64,000 bases of DNA from Lampris incognitus (taxonomy: Eukaryota; Chordata; Actinopteri; Lampriformes; Lampridae), in assembly GCF_029633865.1 (NCBI RefSeq), contig NC_079214.1, positions 26,641,724 through 26,705,723 on the forward strand, written 5' to 3'. Below are positions 1 through 12,162 of this stretch, in pieces. Position 1 is the stretch's first letter, and each line of letters opens with the position of its first letter. The notes beneath the pieces were generated by a model, which did not search any database, was not told where the DNA came from, and saw only the letters and a program-made list of their open reading frames with translations. The position numbers and the translations under genes were made by a program.

Positions 1-320
1 TGCCTCCTCCGATACATGTGGAGTCACCAGCTGCTTCTTTTCACCTAACAGTGAGGAGTTTCGCCAGGGGGACGTAGCATATGGGAGGATCACGCTATTC
101 CCCAGAGTTCCCCCTCTCCCCCAAACAGGAGCCCTGACTGACCAGAGGAGGCGCTAGTGCAGCAGCCAGGACACATACCCACATCCGGCTTCCCACCCGC
201 AGACACAGCCAATTGTGTCTGTGGGGACGCCCGACCAGGCCGGAGGTAACACGGGGATTCGAACCGGCAATCCCCGTGTTGGTAGGGAACGGAATAAACC
301 GCTACACTACCCGGACGCCC
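1..320 (-). mobile_element. tRNA-derived SINE (family SINE-A), cut by window start
   Basis: Read on the minus strand, the element starts near 320 with a tRNA-like head. The B-box-like motif GGTTCGAATCC lies about 50 bases in (plus-strand ggattcgaacc near 256-266). A conserved body follows and runs off the window at base 1. The same body occurs six more times in the window (near 7335, 9359, 42705, 53102, 55733 and 59012), so this is an interspersed repeat and not a tRNA gene. The 3' end lies outside the window. Confidence 0.85.
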
Positions 321-1219
321 TTGGCCATGTAGGTTTGCACATACATGGAATCTGACTCCGGTTTCATGGCTCTCTCAGTGTACTTAACATAGATTAACAA
401 CACTACAACACAACAATCTTCAGATATATACACAAGGATGACCTTATACAGGTGAAATAAGAGGCAATAAAGTGCAGTGGTTCAGAGAATATATCAGAGA
501 TGCTGAATAGATGTTAGCAGGTTACTTACATACATGCCTGAGGTAGATGACATGACAGAGTGTACCAGTATATGTATAATGTACAGTACAGGAAATACAA
601 AATGGTTGGATTTATTTGATACTGTTTAACGTTTATTTAAATGACAACCCGCGGAAAGAAACTGTTTTATCTGGTTGTTTGGAGTACAGTGCTCTGTAGC
701 GCCTACCAGAGGGGAGGAGTTGGAACAGGTTGTGACCAGGGTGCGATGGGTCTGCAGTGACGTCGCCTGCCTGTTTCCAAATGACTGCAAAGATATTGAT
801 CTTTGAAAGCACGTTTTTTAAATGTCATGGGTGGCTAATTGTAAGCACTTGAAATGCCATTTTGCTCCAGACCAAGGCATGAAATGTCATTTCTTCACAC
901 TCACATGAAAAGATGTGTTTGTAGGGAAAGGCTACTGAAATTGTTTTCAAGGACAGGGCTATTCTATCATTTCATATCAAACCTCTTAGGCATGTTTGAA
1001 TAACATACACAAGCGTATCCACACGAGCATATACAGAAGCGCCCGTACGCACAGCACGAAGGAGGAGACAGGGAGAGAGGCTCCGGTGGTAATGGTGTGG
1101 TTTCTGCATCAGTACATGGCTGTCTGTTTTAATACAATTATAATGACAAGGAAGCAGGTGCTCCTGCTTTGATTTTAGACTGTTATATCTCCTGCTGGCC
1201 TGAGCTAGGCCCACTTGGC

Positions 1220-1221
<2 letters not shown>
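321..1221. other. No gene seen
   Basis: AT-rich sequence with no convincing ORF, splice-bounded exon or recognised repeat. It lies upstream of the CpG-rich segment at 1540-1840. Confidence 0.5.
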
Positions 1222-1317
<96 letters not shown>

Positions 1318-1336
1318 TCTCTCTCTCTCTCTCTCT
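1222..1336. repeat. (TG)n followed by (CT)n compound microsatellite
   Basis: About 47 TG units (1222-1316) run directly into about 10 CT units (1317-1336). The open reading frames across it encode only His-Thr or Cys-Val dipeptide repeats and are artefacts. Confidence 0.98.
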
Positions 1337-1539
1337 TTCTACACTCTCTCCACACTGTGGGTATGGGTGCGGAGGAGGAGGATGGGATGACTTTGTGCCC
1401 AAGGAGAAGAGAAAAAAAAAAGGAAGAAAACGAAGCCTTCTTCCTTAGCTTTAATCATAATAGCAGTTAACTGGTGTGTAATTTGTAGCTGGGTGGCACC
1501 TAAATAAAACCCCTTTCTGTCCTCCCACTCCTCACATTC

Positions 1540-1840
1540 ACACAGGCGCGAGTTAGCCCGACGGCGTGACTGCGTGAAAAAGACACGGTCTATCTCTGAC
1601 GTCCTCCCCCGTTCCGAATCGCGGCTGTGCACACGGTGGTGCGCGGTGCGGTGCGGTGGGAAGACACATCTCGCGCTTTGGCGAGAGCGGAGGCTAAGTA
1701 GAGGGCTGCTTATCGTCACACGATCACACCGCCGCAGCTGTTTGAAGTTAGCCAGGGGAGACAGCCGCTCCCCCGGCAGAGTTGCGCGCCACACCCCTGC
1801 TGCCGGCGCAGGAAGGCCTCCGCCCTGACACAGAATGCGG
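1540..1840. promoter_or_regulatory. CpG-rich segment, candidate promoter or first exon
   Basis: The segment is GC-rich and keeps many CpG dinucleotides, unlike the AT-rich DNA around it. It contains a CRE-like TGACGTC near 1598. It ends at a long CT tract. It lies 3.2 kb upstream of the tnfaip8l3 coding exon, on the side where that gene's missing first exon must be. I found no ATG followed by a phase-1 donor that would join the exon at 5064, so the link to tnfaip8l3 is inference. It could also be an upstream promoter on the other strand. Confidence 0.4.
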
Positions 1841-1865
1841 TGGCACAGCTTTTCAACCGTTTAAA

Positions 1866-1868
<3 letters not shown>

Positions 1869-1930
<62 letters not shown>
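1869..1930. repeat. (CT)31 microsatellite
   Basis: Uninterrupted CT dinucleotides directly downstream of the CpG-rich segment. Confidence 0.98.
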
Positions 1931-1933
<3 letters not shown>

Positions 1934-2942
1934 CAGTACGTGGTCCCCGCTGGGTTTCTTTTGGTCGATGCGCTGTACGCAGCGAAGTGTTTATTTCACG
2001 ACTAGAGTGTTAATGTGTTTCTCAAGTTTTAGTTTACAATCCTGATCTTAAAATATGCTGTTTCACAGAGGACAGAACTTCACCATCAGCTATTAAGTCA
2101 ATAACTGTTCCAATAATAGGCAGATACACAGTGGTTATAAGTTAGGATGCACCCCTTTGACTTTCATATTCTCTTGTTTTACAGTAACAAATCACAGCGG
2201 ACTTAATTAGCCTTTTGCCACGGCTAGTAATAACATAGTGTCAACGTAAAAAGAAGTACTTATAAACTGATCTAAATGTAAAGGTTAAACAAAAGTGATT
2301 ATAGTCCCTATCGTTATTACACATATGGCCCCTGAAATTTCTTCATTTTACTTTGCATAATGTGTCATGTTGGCCGGCTCTGAGATGGTCATTCCAATAC
2401 CATGACTTTTCTTTTTTTAGCTGTTCCTGTTTGGCTTTGGCCTTGTGTTAGAGGTTACTGTTCTGTCAGAAGATGAATCTCCTCCCGTGTCACAGTTCTC
2501 TTGTAGATTGAAGCAGGTTTTCCTACTGCATTCATTTTATCCTCTGTGTGCACAAGTCTTGCAGGCCGTCATATTTCACAGCAGGGATGGTGTGTTACTG
2601 CTGATGGGTGGTCATCACCTCACGCCCATTTGTACCACTTGCCAGGAAGCACAGAGAGTCCAGTTTTGGTCTCGTGAGACCACAAAACCATCTTCTGCTT
2701 GTTCTCAGAGAAATAAACGTATCTTTCATGAAAGATTTCTCAACAATGATTTTCCTTTTGTCGCTCCCCCATAAGGATGACTTGTGAAGTATCCACGATA
2801 CTGTTAAAGAAGGCACACTTTCTTCCACCTTAGCTTTGGAAGACTAGATAACTCCTTCAGAGTTGCCACGGGGCTCTTGGAGGCCTCCCAGGTGAGTTTG
2901 CTTTTTTGACCAGACACTCAATTTTTAAGGGCACACTAATAG

Positions 2943-3412
2943 GGAGGATTGCTGTGACTTGTACATTGGGGTAACTAAACAGACACACAGGAGAGCTAAC
3001 ACATCAGGCCAGGACTCCACAGCCTACACCCATCTACAGGCCAGTGGCCACGCTTTCAAGGATGAGGATGTGCACATCCCTGATAGGGAGGAACGCTGGT
3101 TTGAACGGGGAGTCAAAGAGGCCATCTATGTGAAAAGGGAACGAACGTCCCTGACCTGGGGGGGGGGGGGTCTAAGAGTACATCTGTCGCCATTTTACAA
3201 TGCTGTGATTGCAAACATTCACCAATCCTCTGTGAATAGTACACATGGTCATTATAACTCTAGTTAAGGGTCATGGTAATTTGCATATATAACGGATCGT
3301 TGGTTTTGGTTGTTATGCCACTGTATTGTTTATAAGGGTGGGGGTACCTGCAGTCGGTTGAGACTGAAGGAGGTCACTTAGATGAGTGATGAAACGTTTC
3401 TTTCAATAAACA
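2943..3412 (+). mobile_element. Penelope-like (Neptune-type) element, 3' end with GIY-YIG endonuclease
   Basis: From about 2950 to 3267 the plus strand encodes YIGVTKQT, then HLQASGHAF, DREERWFERGVKEAIYVKRE and LRVHLSPFYNAVIA. These are features of the C-terminal GIY-YIG endonuclease of Neptune-group Penelope-like retroelements. The reverse transcriptase is missing, so this is a 5'-truncated copy. A G-run near 3162-3171 interrupts the protein. The untranslated tail ends around 3412 with an AATAAA-like motif. It sits inside the Tc1-like element. Confidence 0.75.
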
Positions 3413-3678
3413 TTGTGTCCAGATGACATGATTTACTTTTCCGTGGTTTCCTTACCTGGATTATTGAACGTGCACCAAGGCTCACTAATAGTTTTGCCAT
3501 GTTCTTACTACTTCTTTATAATAAGTTTTACTGTGTTTAGAGGGATGCTCTGTACCATTGAAATGCTCTTACATCCATCCCCAAACGGTGTTTCTCAACA
3601 ACCTCATCTCAGATTAGCCTGGAATGTTCTTTTGTCTTCGGTCAGAAAGTTTACAAACCATTAAGGGCGGTTGGTTGC

Positions 3679-4332
3679 TGTTACGGCCTGAGTGCCGTGT
3701 GTTGGGTTATGTGTATGTGCGATTACCCTCCTGTATACAAACCCAGGGTTTGTTTTTATGGAAGGGGGTGTTACGGCCCTAGTGCCATGTGTTGGGTGTC
3801 TGTGTAATTTTCCCTCTCCAGGTAATGCCCCGCTTCCTGTGGAGCTGCTGGTTGAGCCCAGGTGATTCCAACCCTCATCATCTGGGTATAAGCCTTGGAG
3901 AGAGACGCCAAACTGGGCTAGTGTTGTTGGCAGCCATTGTGAGAGAGACGGCCAGTAGGCCAGTGTTGTTGGCAGCCAGAATGAGAGGGAGAGGGAGACG
4001 GCCAGTGGGCCAGTGTTGTTGTCAGCCAGAGAGCGAGCTCTTGTGTCAATACTCAATACTCATTGAGAAGGAGGGTGAAGTCTGTGTCATTGTTTCTTGT
4101 TTCTTTCTTTTTGGCCTGATCTGAGTTTTTGTTAGCTACGCCTGTTTAGTTAAGAGCCAGTGTCTTCAGTTGCCCTTTTTGTTGTACATTTTGGTTTAGG
4201 GTTAGCTTTTGTTAATAAACCTGTTTGTTTTTACTCTTGATTCTACCTCCCACCTTTCTTATTCCCCCGGGATACTTTTGTTTTCTTTGCTACTTCCCCT
4301 CATCCCCTGGACCTTTAACGGGGAACGTAACA
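3679..4332 (+). mobile_element. LTR retrotransposon remnant: 5' LTR stub, polypurine tract and one complete LTR
   Basis: A complete LTR spans 3769-4332 with inverted ends TGTTACG and CGTAACA. It has a TATA-like motif near 3887 and AATAAA near 4215. The polypurine run GGAAGGGGG sits directly before it (3760-3768), as expected at the internal end of an LTR element. A second copy of the LTR start (TGTTACGGCCTGAGTGCC) lies at 3679, so the copy looks like a 5' LTR stub joined to the 3' internal end and the 3' LTR. The flanks (GTTGC and ACTGC) do not form a clean target-site duplication. No coding domain remains. Confidence 0.6.
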
Positions 4333-5063
4333 ACTGCAGTCGGTTGCACCAGAGGTCATTTAGATATGTTATAGTAAAATGGATGAATACTTATGCTACC
4401 ATTTTCTCATGGAATCAATTACTCTAATTTTCTTTGATTATTATGTTCATATGTAAATAAAAATCAAGTCTTAGAAATGTATTTTCACTTTGACGTTATG
4501 CAGTATTTTTTGTTGATCGGCATCACAAAAGACAAATCTACGTATTTTAATATGTTGTAAAACAATTGGATATAAATGTGTGAGGAGAATAAATAGTTTT
4601 ATAGCCATGTATTCGGACTTCAGTGGCTCAAATGACTTAACAGAACAACAACATGAAATGTTTCACCCCAAAATTACCACAGATTTTTTTTGGGGGGGAA
4701 AAAACAACAACATTGGAACCAGAACAGTTGTCATTCAGATTAAAAAAAAATCATTTCTAAAAAGTTCATGTTTATTTTATATTTTACTCTCTGTTGTGTC
4801 ATTATGATTACTACTACCTATGTAAGTTTTATCAAATGTGTGCACATCTAATCTGGAAGAAAATCAGCACTTATATTGACAGAAATCAGTTTGAAGACTT
4901 GGGTTTTACTACAACACATCTCTTTCTTCCTCATCTTTTATTTATTTGGTCCCAAATCCGTCTGAAAGAAAGAAAAAAACACACAGTTTAACAGTTTTGA
5001 GTAATCCCAATCTCTCTCGCTCTCTCTCACTCTCGCTTTCTCTGTTACTGTCTCTCCCATCAG

Positions 5064-5626
5064 GCCAGGAGACCTTTAACTCCCGTTCCTTGGCCCTTCA
5101 AGCCCAGAAGAAGATCCTGAGCAAGATGGCGACCATGGTGGTGGCCAACCTGCTGACAGATGACACCAGCAGCGAGATCTTGGACGAGCTCTACAAGGCC
5201 AGCCGCGAGTTCACCAAGAGCAAGAAGGAGGCGCACAAGATCATCAAGGATGTCATCAAGATTGCCCTGAAGATCGGCATCCTCTACCGCAACCACCAGT
5301 TCAGCCCGGACGAGCTGGACACAGTGGAACGGTTCAAAAAGAAGATGAACCAGGCGGCCATGACGGCGGTCAGTTTCTACGAGGTGGATTACACATTTGA
5401 CAGAAATATTCTGTCAGAGCTGCTGCTGGAGTGCAGGGACCTGCTTCATGCCCTGGTCGAGCAGCACCTGACAGCACGCTCACACGCTCGCATCGATCAC
5501 GTCTTCAACCATTTCGCCCACGGGGAGTTCCTGGCTGATTTGTACGGTGATGGAGAGGAGTACAGACTCTATCTGAGGAAGATCTGCCATGGCATCAACA
5601 AACTACTGGACGAAGGAACGCTTTAA
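5064..5626 (+). CDS. tnfaip8l3: TNFAIP8-like protein 3 (TIPE3), main coding exon, 5' partial
   Basis: The exon encodes 187 residues that read as an almost complete TNFAIP8/TIPE fold, starting [16 protein letters not shown] and ending [10 protein letters not shown]. Family hallmarks are [37 protein letters not shown] and HVFNHFA. Among TNFAIP8 paralogs the middle part ([22 protein letters not shown]) looks most like TNFAIP8L3. The neighbours scg3 and lysmd2 match human 15q21.2, where TNFAIP8L3 lies. The exon follows a pyrimidine-rich tract and the acceptor CAG at 5061-5063. It begins in phase 1, so a short upstream exon supplies the N-terminus; I did not find it. The ATG at 4946 lies in the intron and is not the start. 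TIPE proteins bind and transfer phosphoinositides through a hydrophobic cavity; TIPE3 acts in PI3K signalling (family knowledge). The stop TAA is at 5624-5626. Confidence 0.9.
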
Positions 5627-6860
5627 CCCTTCACCCTCCACCCCCACCCCACCACCACCACACCACCTCTGGCTCAGCTCTCCAATAGTCTTTCCCAATC
5701 CTCCTCCTCATTCTCGTTGCTCTCTTCCTTTGATATGAGAACATCCTCTCCTCCAACTGTTTTCCCTCCACTTATTTTCATTCTCATCCCCCTCCCCATC
5801 GCTCACCCTCAACCATGCTTGTCGTTCCCCTTCATTTCTCTCGTCTTCATGTTCCTCCTCCATGGATGTGTGTCTGGGGCTAACACTCCTGATCAGCTGC
5901 CCAGGCATCAGTTAAGAGACTTTATCTTCCAACTCAGCAGATCGTTGACATTTCTGTGTCACATTTCACCTATATGCATCACACGATTCCCACTCTTTGT
6001 GCACCAATGTACTGTAATGTGTAATAATCAGAGGTGTTCTTAGTTTGCAAAGCCAACATCTGTAATCACCAGTCAGTTGTCATTATTTGTCATTATGCCA
6101 TTATTTTGAGAGCATGAAGCTTAAGGGTTGAATCCAGCTAAAATTGAGTATACTGAATGAGATTTCCTCCCTCATTATTGACCAATATCGGTGCTACTAT
6201 GTCTCACAGAGTGTGGATGAGTAGGACTAAACCAATCAAAGTCTACTGTTGCAATTTCTTGCCAAATGTCTAAATGTATGGTCTTACAGCACTGTTAAAT
6301 GCCTTTAATGAAAACTGTTTCCTTGGTGTTGTGAGTTCCATAAAGGTTCTCATTCTACCTTTGCATGGTACCATAGATAAAAAATGGTTGAGTACAGTTC
6401 CTTAAGCCATACCAGGGGCAATGCTGTTCCACAAGAAGTTTAATTATGATTACTTTACAAGTATTTTACAATAATTGTGGCAGCTCCTTTGAATTATAGC
6501 TGCGGTGAAATCCAGCAAAAACAAGGTGTCCTGGGTTGGCCTTGAAGGGCCCTGTCGTGTGTGTGTGGGTGTGTGTGTGTGGGTTCATGTGTGCATGTGT
6601 GTGCGCACTAGACATGACAGGGGTTCAGGACGGTAGTGTGAGAATGTTTGAGTGGAACAGACCTCAGCAGCTCATCACACATGATGGAGGCTTGTATGTG
6701 AGTGTGAGCATGTATGCACATGTTTGTGTGTGATTATTTTGGATCATCCAATTGTACATAACCCGCTATGACACAGTGTATGTGTACTACGTGTCTGTGT
6801 CTACCTTCTCTTCAAAGATGTAACACTTTTGCTTTTTATTAAAGATTCCTTGTGAAAGAG
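5627..6860 (+). other. tnfaip8l3: Putative 3' UTR of tnfaip8l3
   Basis: No ORF or repeat interrupts the stretch after the stop codon except a short GT-rich patch at 6558-6605. An ATTAAA poly(A) signal lies at 6838-6843. The true cleavage site cannot be fixed from the sequence. Confidence 0.5.
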
Positions 6861-7334
6861 CGCCAAAATTGATGTGATTTTGTGACTGTGTTATATCTAC
6901 ATGGATGAGGTGGACAGGACGCATACAACACAACCCTCTTGCTGGTGCTCATTATTAATTTCTTCCCACATTTCCATTTGAGCTTTTGATGTGATGGAAA
7001 GTAAATATTAATTTCATTGCTTCACTCACAGCTAACTTCATACAAATCGGCCACCACAAAGTTCCCTCTAAAACAATTAATGTGATTCATAAAATTGTAA
7101 TATCTAATGACATTGCATTGTTGTTGTTTTTTGTTTTTTCTGGGGGGCCAGTGACCATCTGGGCATAAAATGCATGGATGCACCTAATCTAATCTAGTGT
7201 GTTACAAGTAGTGTCTTGCTCATTTGACATGCATGTTCATCAGGCTCAACTCTGCAAGCACATGTTTGAAATAAGCAGGAAAAGCGCCAACTTGTCATTT
7301 CTGGTCCACCAGCTGCCCTCTGGTTGATTCTGTG
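6861..7334. other. No gene seen
   Basis: AT-rich intergenic DNA between the tnfaip8l3 3' UTR and a SINE-A copy; no recognisable feature. Confidence 0.4.
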
Positions 7335-7750
7335 CCCCCCTTTTTTTCTCCCCAATTGTATCTGGCCAATTACCCCACTCTTCCGAGCCATCCTGGTCGC
7401 TGCTCCACCTCCTCTGCTGATCCGGGGGGGCTGCAGACTACCACATGCCTCCTCCGATACACATGGAGTCACCAGCCACTTCTTTTCACCTGACACTGAT
7501 GAGTTTCGCCAGGGGTACGTAGCACATGGGAGGATCACGCTATTCCCCCCAGTTCCCCCTCCCCCTGAACAGGCGCCCTGAGCACTAGTGCAGCGACTAG
7601 GACACATTCCCACATCCGGCTTCCCACCTGCAGACACAGCCAATTGTGCCCGTAGGCACTCCCGACCAAGCCGGAGGTAAAACAGGGATTTGACCCGGTG
7701 ATCCCCGTGTTGCTAAGCAACGGGATAGACCGCTACGCTACCCAGACGCC
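7335..7750 (-). mobile_element. tRNA-derived SINE (SINE-A), near full length
   Basis: On the minus strand the head starts at 7750 (ggcgtctgggtagcgtagcgg) and the copy ends near 7335 in the shared tail that reads gggagaaaaa. The B-box has decayed (GGGTCAAATCC). Similar sequence flanks both sides (ggttgattctgtg before, ggttctgtgtc after), which may be an eroded target-site duplication. Confidence 0.85.
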
Positions 7751-8179
7751 ATGTTGGTTCTGTGTCTTGGTGAAAAGAAAGAGTTATTCATGCATGCTTG
7801 TTTTGACTCCAACTGACTAATGTTTATGCCTCCTTCCATAATCGCACCACTTTAGACAAAATACAGACAGACAACCCACCCTACCAGCGCTGTGCGCTCA
7901 TTTGCAATGCATACTCAAAAGCTGTAACGGCAGACTCACATCAATCAGTTGGCCATATTGTGAGGAAATACAGTGGAGTCTTATCTAACATTGAAAGAAT
8001 GCCGCAGTTCACAACCAGAAATGTCATGCCCTCTTTTTTGTCCTTATTTCACTTCTCTCTTTCATCAGCTCTCTCTTCCTCCTGTTGAAGTGTGTCTCCA
8101 GCTGAGTGCAATGTCTAAAATTGCACTAATGGCCTGAATGGGTTCAAGGCCCTTAGGGGAAGACCTCATTGTGCCTGGA

Positions 8180-9326
<1,147 letters not shown>

Positions 9327-9358
9327 CCAGCTGTCATACCAACATGTACCCTGGTTCT

Positions 9359-9795
9359 AGGGGGCGTCTGGGTGGCGTGGTCTATTCTGTCGCCTGCCAG
9401 CACCGGGATCGTCGGTTCGAATCCCCGTGTTACCTCCGGCTTGGTCAGGTGTCTCTACAGACACAATTGGCCGTGTCTGCAGGTGAGATGTGAGTGTGTC
9501 CTGGTCACTGAACTAACGCCTCCTCTGGTTGGTCGGGGTGCCTGTTCGGGGGGGATAGCATGATCCTCCCACGCACTAGTCCCTCTGGCGAAATTTCTCA
9601 CTGTCAGGTGAAAAGAAGCGGCTGGCGACTCCACGTGTATCGGAGGAGGCATGTGGTAGTCTGCAGGCCTCCCCAGATCAGTAGTGGGGGTGGAGCAGAG
9701 ATCAGGATGGCTCACAAGAGTGGGGTACTTGGCTGGATACAATTGGGGGGAGAATGGGGGGAAAAAAAATCAAAGAAAAAAATGTCAAAAAAAAA
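9359..9795 (+). mobile_element. tRNA-derived SINE (SINE-A) with perfect 18-bp target-site duplication
   Basis: The complete SINE-A copy starts with ggggcgtctgggtggcgtgg. Its B-box GGTTCGAATCC lies near 9414-9424. The copy ends in an A-rich tail. It is flanked by the perfect direct repeat AACATGTACCCTGGTTCT at 9341-9358 and 9796-9813. The target is the 5' part of a 5S-derived SINE. Confidence 0.93.
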
Positions 9796-9820
9796 AACAT
9801 GTACCCTGGTTCTCCTACAT

Positions 9821-9979
9821 CAGCGTTTCTCAAACCTCTCCTGGAGAACCACTTGTCCTGCATGTTTTAGATCTCTCCCTGCTCCAACACAGCTGGTTTA
9901 AATGATCAGTTTTGTTACTAGGCAGCTTCAGGAACTCTTAACGAGTTGATCATTTTTGAGAAACGTTTGAAAAACGCTG
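9821..9979. mobile_element. hAT-type MITE, 159 bp, with perfect 8-bp target-site duplication
   Basis: The ends CAGCGTTTCTCAAAC and GTTTGAAAAACGCTG form a 15-bp terminal inverted repeat with one mismatch. The flanking 8-bp direct repeat TCCTACAT (9813-9820 and 9980-9987) is diagnostic of hAT transposition. There is no coding capacity. It sits inside the 5S-derived SINE. Confidence 0.93.
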
Positions 9980-10510
9980 TCCTACATGACACAAGCTAAG
10001 CAGGTATAGGCTTGGCTAGTACTTGGATGGGAGCCCTCCCGGGAAAAACTGAGTTGCTACTGGAAGTGGTGTCAGTGGGCCAGTAGGTACAGTCTTCCCT
10101 CTTGTTCTACTACACAACAAAAAAATCCCAGTGCAGTGACGGGGACACTGTGCTGTAGGAGATGCCGTCCTTCGGATGAGACGTTAAACCGAGGTCCTGG
10201 CTCACTGTGGTCATTAAAGATCCCATGGAAATTATTGTAGGGAGTTCCCTGGTGTCCTGGCAAAATTCTTAACCTGACTCTTTCCATCTGGCCACGTAAT
10301 GATCCCCCCCATCTAATTGGCTCAATGATTCCTCCCTCTCCACCTCAAGCTGGTTGTGTGGTGAGCATTCTGGTGCAAAATGGTTGCGGTGCCTCACCCA
10401 GATGGGTGCTACACATTGGTGGCAGTTGAGGTGAGTTTCCCCCTTCAATGTGAAGTGCTTTGGTTGTCTAGATAAAGTGCTCTATAAATGTGATCCATCA
10501 TTAAAAATCA

Positions 10511-11359
10511 TCTATCAGGTTTACTTCCAAGTAGCAGGGGTGATAACAGCGAAAAGCTTTTACAGGTCATGATTATTCTATTTCTTATTCAATCACTCAT
10601 CCCTTATCAATTTTTCACTGTGCTTCTTTTGAAACCTGAAAGTTTTATAGAAGGTTTTAGTCCATCCATCCACATGAAATGAAATTATGAACGAAATTAA
10701 TGTCATTTACAGAGGAGGCCGGTCAAAGCTTACTAAAACAGCCGCTGTGGTTTTGCTGGATATTTGCATAGTGTTTTCTTTTCAGTAATAAAAAAAAACA
10801 AAGACAGACATCTAAATGAAATCCGTTCATGCTGAGCCTGGGGCCAAAGATAACAATTAGAGTTTGACTATGCCTCCATGTGTGTCCGCAAAAAGGCATA
10901 TCTGTCTTTACAAACCACAAGGTTTCCTGGAAAATGTTTAACACAGCTTTCCACGCTCAAACTAGCACAATGCTGGAAAGGACAGTAAACAGTTCAAAAA
11001 TAAGATTTTATTTTTCCCAGCTCGACGTCCTTACAATTTCTTTGTAAACTTTGGACTTCCTCTCTGGTGTGAGTAATGTATCTGCTGTGTGTATGAGAGC
11101 TTTATTGGTTCTGGGGGTTTTTTCCCCCAGAGCTCTGCAACACTCGGACGGCGATGGGAGGCTGCTGCTCTGAGGTAACATTTGGGCAGGATGCGCCACT
11201 TGTGTTCTGCATGCGGTAATATCGCTGTGTCCTCTTTTCTTTGTTTTGTTATTACTACATGTCATTGTTGAGTGCTTCAATTATTTGATTTCTAAATGTG
11301 TCAACCACGTTGTCTACATCCCCCTTTGGAATCCCAAACCATTGGCCTTTCCACCCCCA
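10511..11359. other. No gene seen
   Basis: AT-rich intergenic DNA without a recognisable exon or repeat. Confidence 0.4.
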
Positions 11360-11488
11360 ACCATCCATCCATCCAAACCACTTATCCTGCTCTCAGGGTC
11401 GCAGGGATGCTGCAGCCTATCCAAGCAGTCGTTGGGCAGCAGATGGGGAGACACCTTGGACAGGCCACCAGACCAGGATCCCCCTTAA
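11360..11488 (-). mobile_element. SINE-B 3' fragment
   Basis: (CATC)n followed by aaccacttatcctgctctcag and the body that reads gtcgcagggatgctgcagcc. This matches the 3' half of the second SINE family, whose fuller copies are at 37530, 37893, 51337 and 56408. Confidence 0.8.
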
Positions 11489-11780
11489 CCCATTCTCGTT
11501 TGTTTGTTTACACATATGAAAAATAAAATAAAAGATGCAATATATAATTGGAAAGAGAACGTGAAGAACTGCCTAAAACCCTCCAGGGGCTTGAAAAGTG
11601 GCATTCTCCAGGCTGCATACTACAGGGCACAATTACAGCAATGCGGTATGCACAATTTGTATGTATCTATCAATAATTAATAACAGAGACACAGTTCAGC
11701 ACAGCACCCGACAACAATGCATCCCATAAACACCCATGTTACAGCAGTACAATGAATCAGTCATAGTCCCAAGTCACAAG

Positions 11781-11781
<1 letters not shown>

Positions 11782-11876
<95 letters not shown>
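11782..11876. repeat. (AC)n microsatellite
   Basis: About 47 uninterrupted AC units. Confidence 0.98.
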
Positions 11877-11878
<2 letters not shown>

Positions 11879-12162
11879 AGAACACTCATTTATGATACAT
11901 GCAACTAAGTATACACAAACACTATCATTAGCAGACTAAGAATATACATTCATGTGATATGGTTTAGAGTTTTCATAAGACAAGAAAGACAAAGGAGAAA
12001 ATAAACAGGAAATTATTGGTTGGGAGACTTCCGGTTTGACTAATGGCGGCGTAGGTTACAAACAAACAGGGAGAGCTCTGTTGAAATCCTGGCAAAATTT
12101 TGTTGAAACGTACTCTACTTCCACAACTACTTTGTGTAAATTTTCGCGAAAGACTACCACAG

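Larger units (their letters stand above)
2320..4580 (-). mobile_element. Degenerate Tc1/mariner-like element, split by two later insertions
   Basis: Three blocks (about 2320-2942, 3413-3678 and 4333-4580) read as one Tc1-like element. Block one holds a minus-strand relic of the DDE transposase with the motif MVLWSHETK, close to the Tc1 motif LWSDETK. Block three has the typical Tc1 3' text, beginning near gaatacttatg and passing through an AT-rich tail. The outer ends and the terminal inverted repeats are not clear. The transposase is full of stops and shifts. A Neptune-like piece and an LTR-element remnant separate the blocks. Assignment to Tc1 is by motif recognition only. Confidence 0.6.
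9327..10510 (+). mobile_element. 5S rRNA-derived SINE (SINE3 type), split by two insertions
   Basis: If the two insertions at 9359-9795 and 9821-9979 and their duplicated sites are removed, the parts 9327-9358, 9814-9820 and 9988-10075 line up with 5S rRNA. The start gccagctgtcataccaac matches the 5S 5' end. The segment agctaagcag, then tagtacttggatgggag, matches the internal control region. A unique body follows. The tail ends with gtgaagtgctttggttgtctagataaagtgctctataaatg, cut here to its recognisable sense: the LINE-like 3' end seen in SINE3 elements. It is a retroposon and not a functional 5S gene, because the 5S 3' end is missing. Confidence 0.8.

Noticed and set aside
1169-1470. Overlapping ORFs of Cys-Val or His-Thr repeats
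   Set aside because: Pure translation of TG/CT microsatellites; the same holds at 8138, 11736, 29945, 49499, 52143, 56455 and 60559.
3340-3412. Hammerhead ribozyme in the Penelope-like tail
   Set aside because: GATGAG and GAAAC are near each other, but the CUGANGA core and the cleavage-site strand are not both present.
4946-5063. N-terminal extension of the tnfaip8l3 frame from the Met at 4946
   Set aside because: It reads through a CT-rich polypyrimidine tract and the CAG acceptor; the text is low-complexity Ser-Leu and unlike the family N-terminus.
9359-9795. tRNA gene
   Set aside because: The tRNA-like head is part of a multi-copy SINE with a TSD and A-rich tail; the same goes for the SINE-B heads.
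9988-10075. Functional 5S rRNA gene
   Set aside because: The 3' part of 5S is missing and the sequence continues into a SINE body and LINE-like tail.
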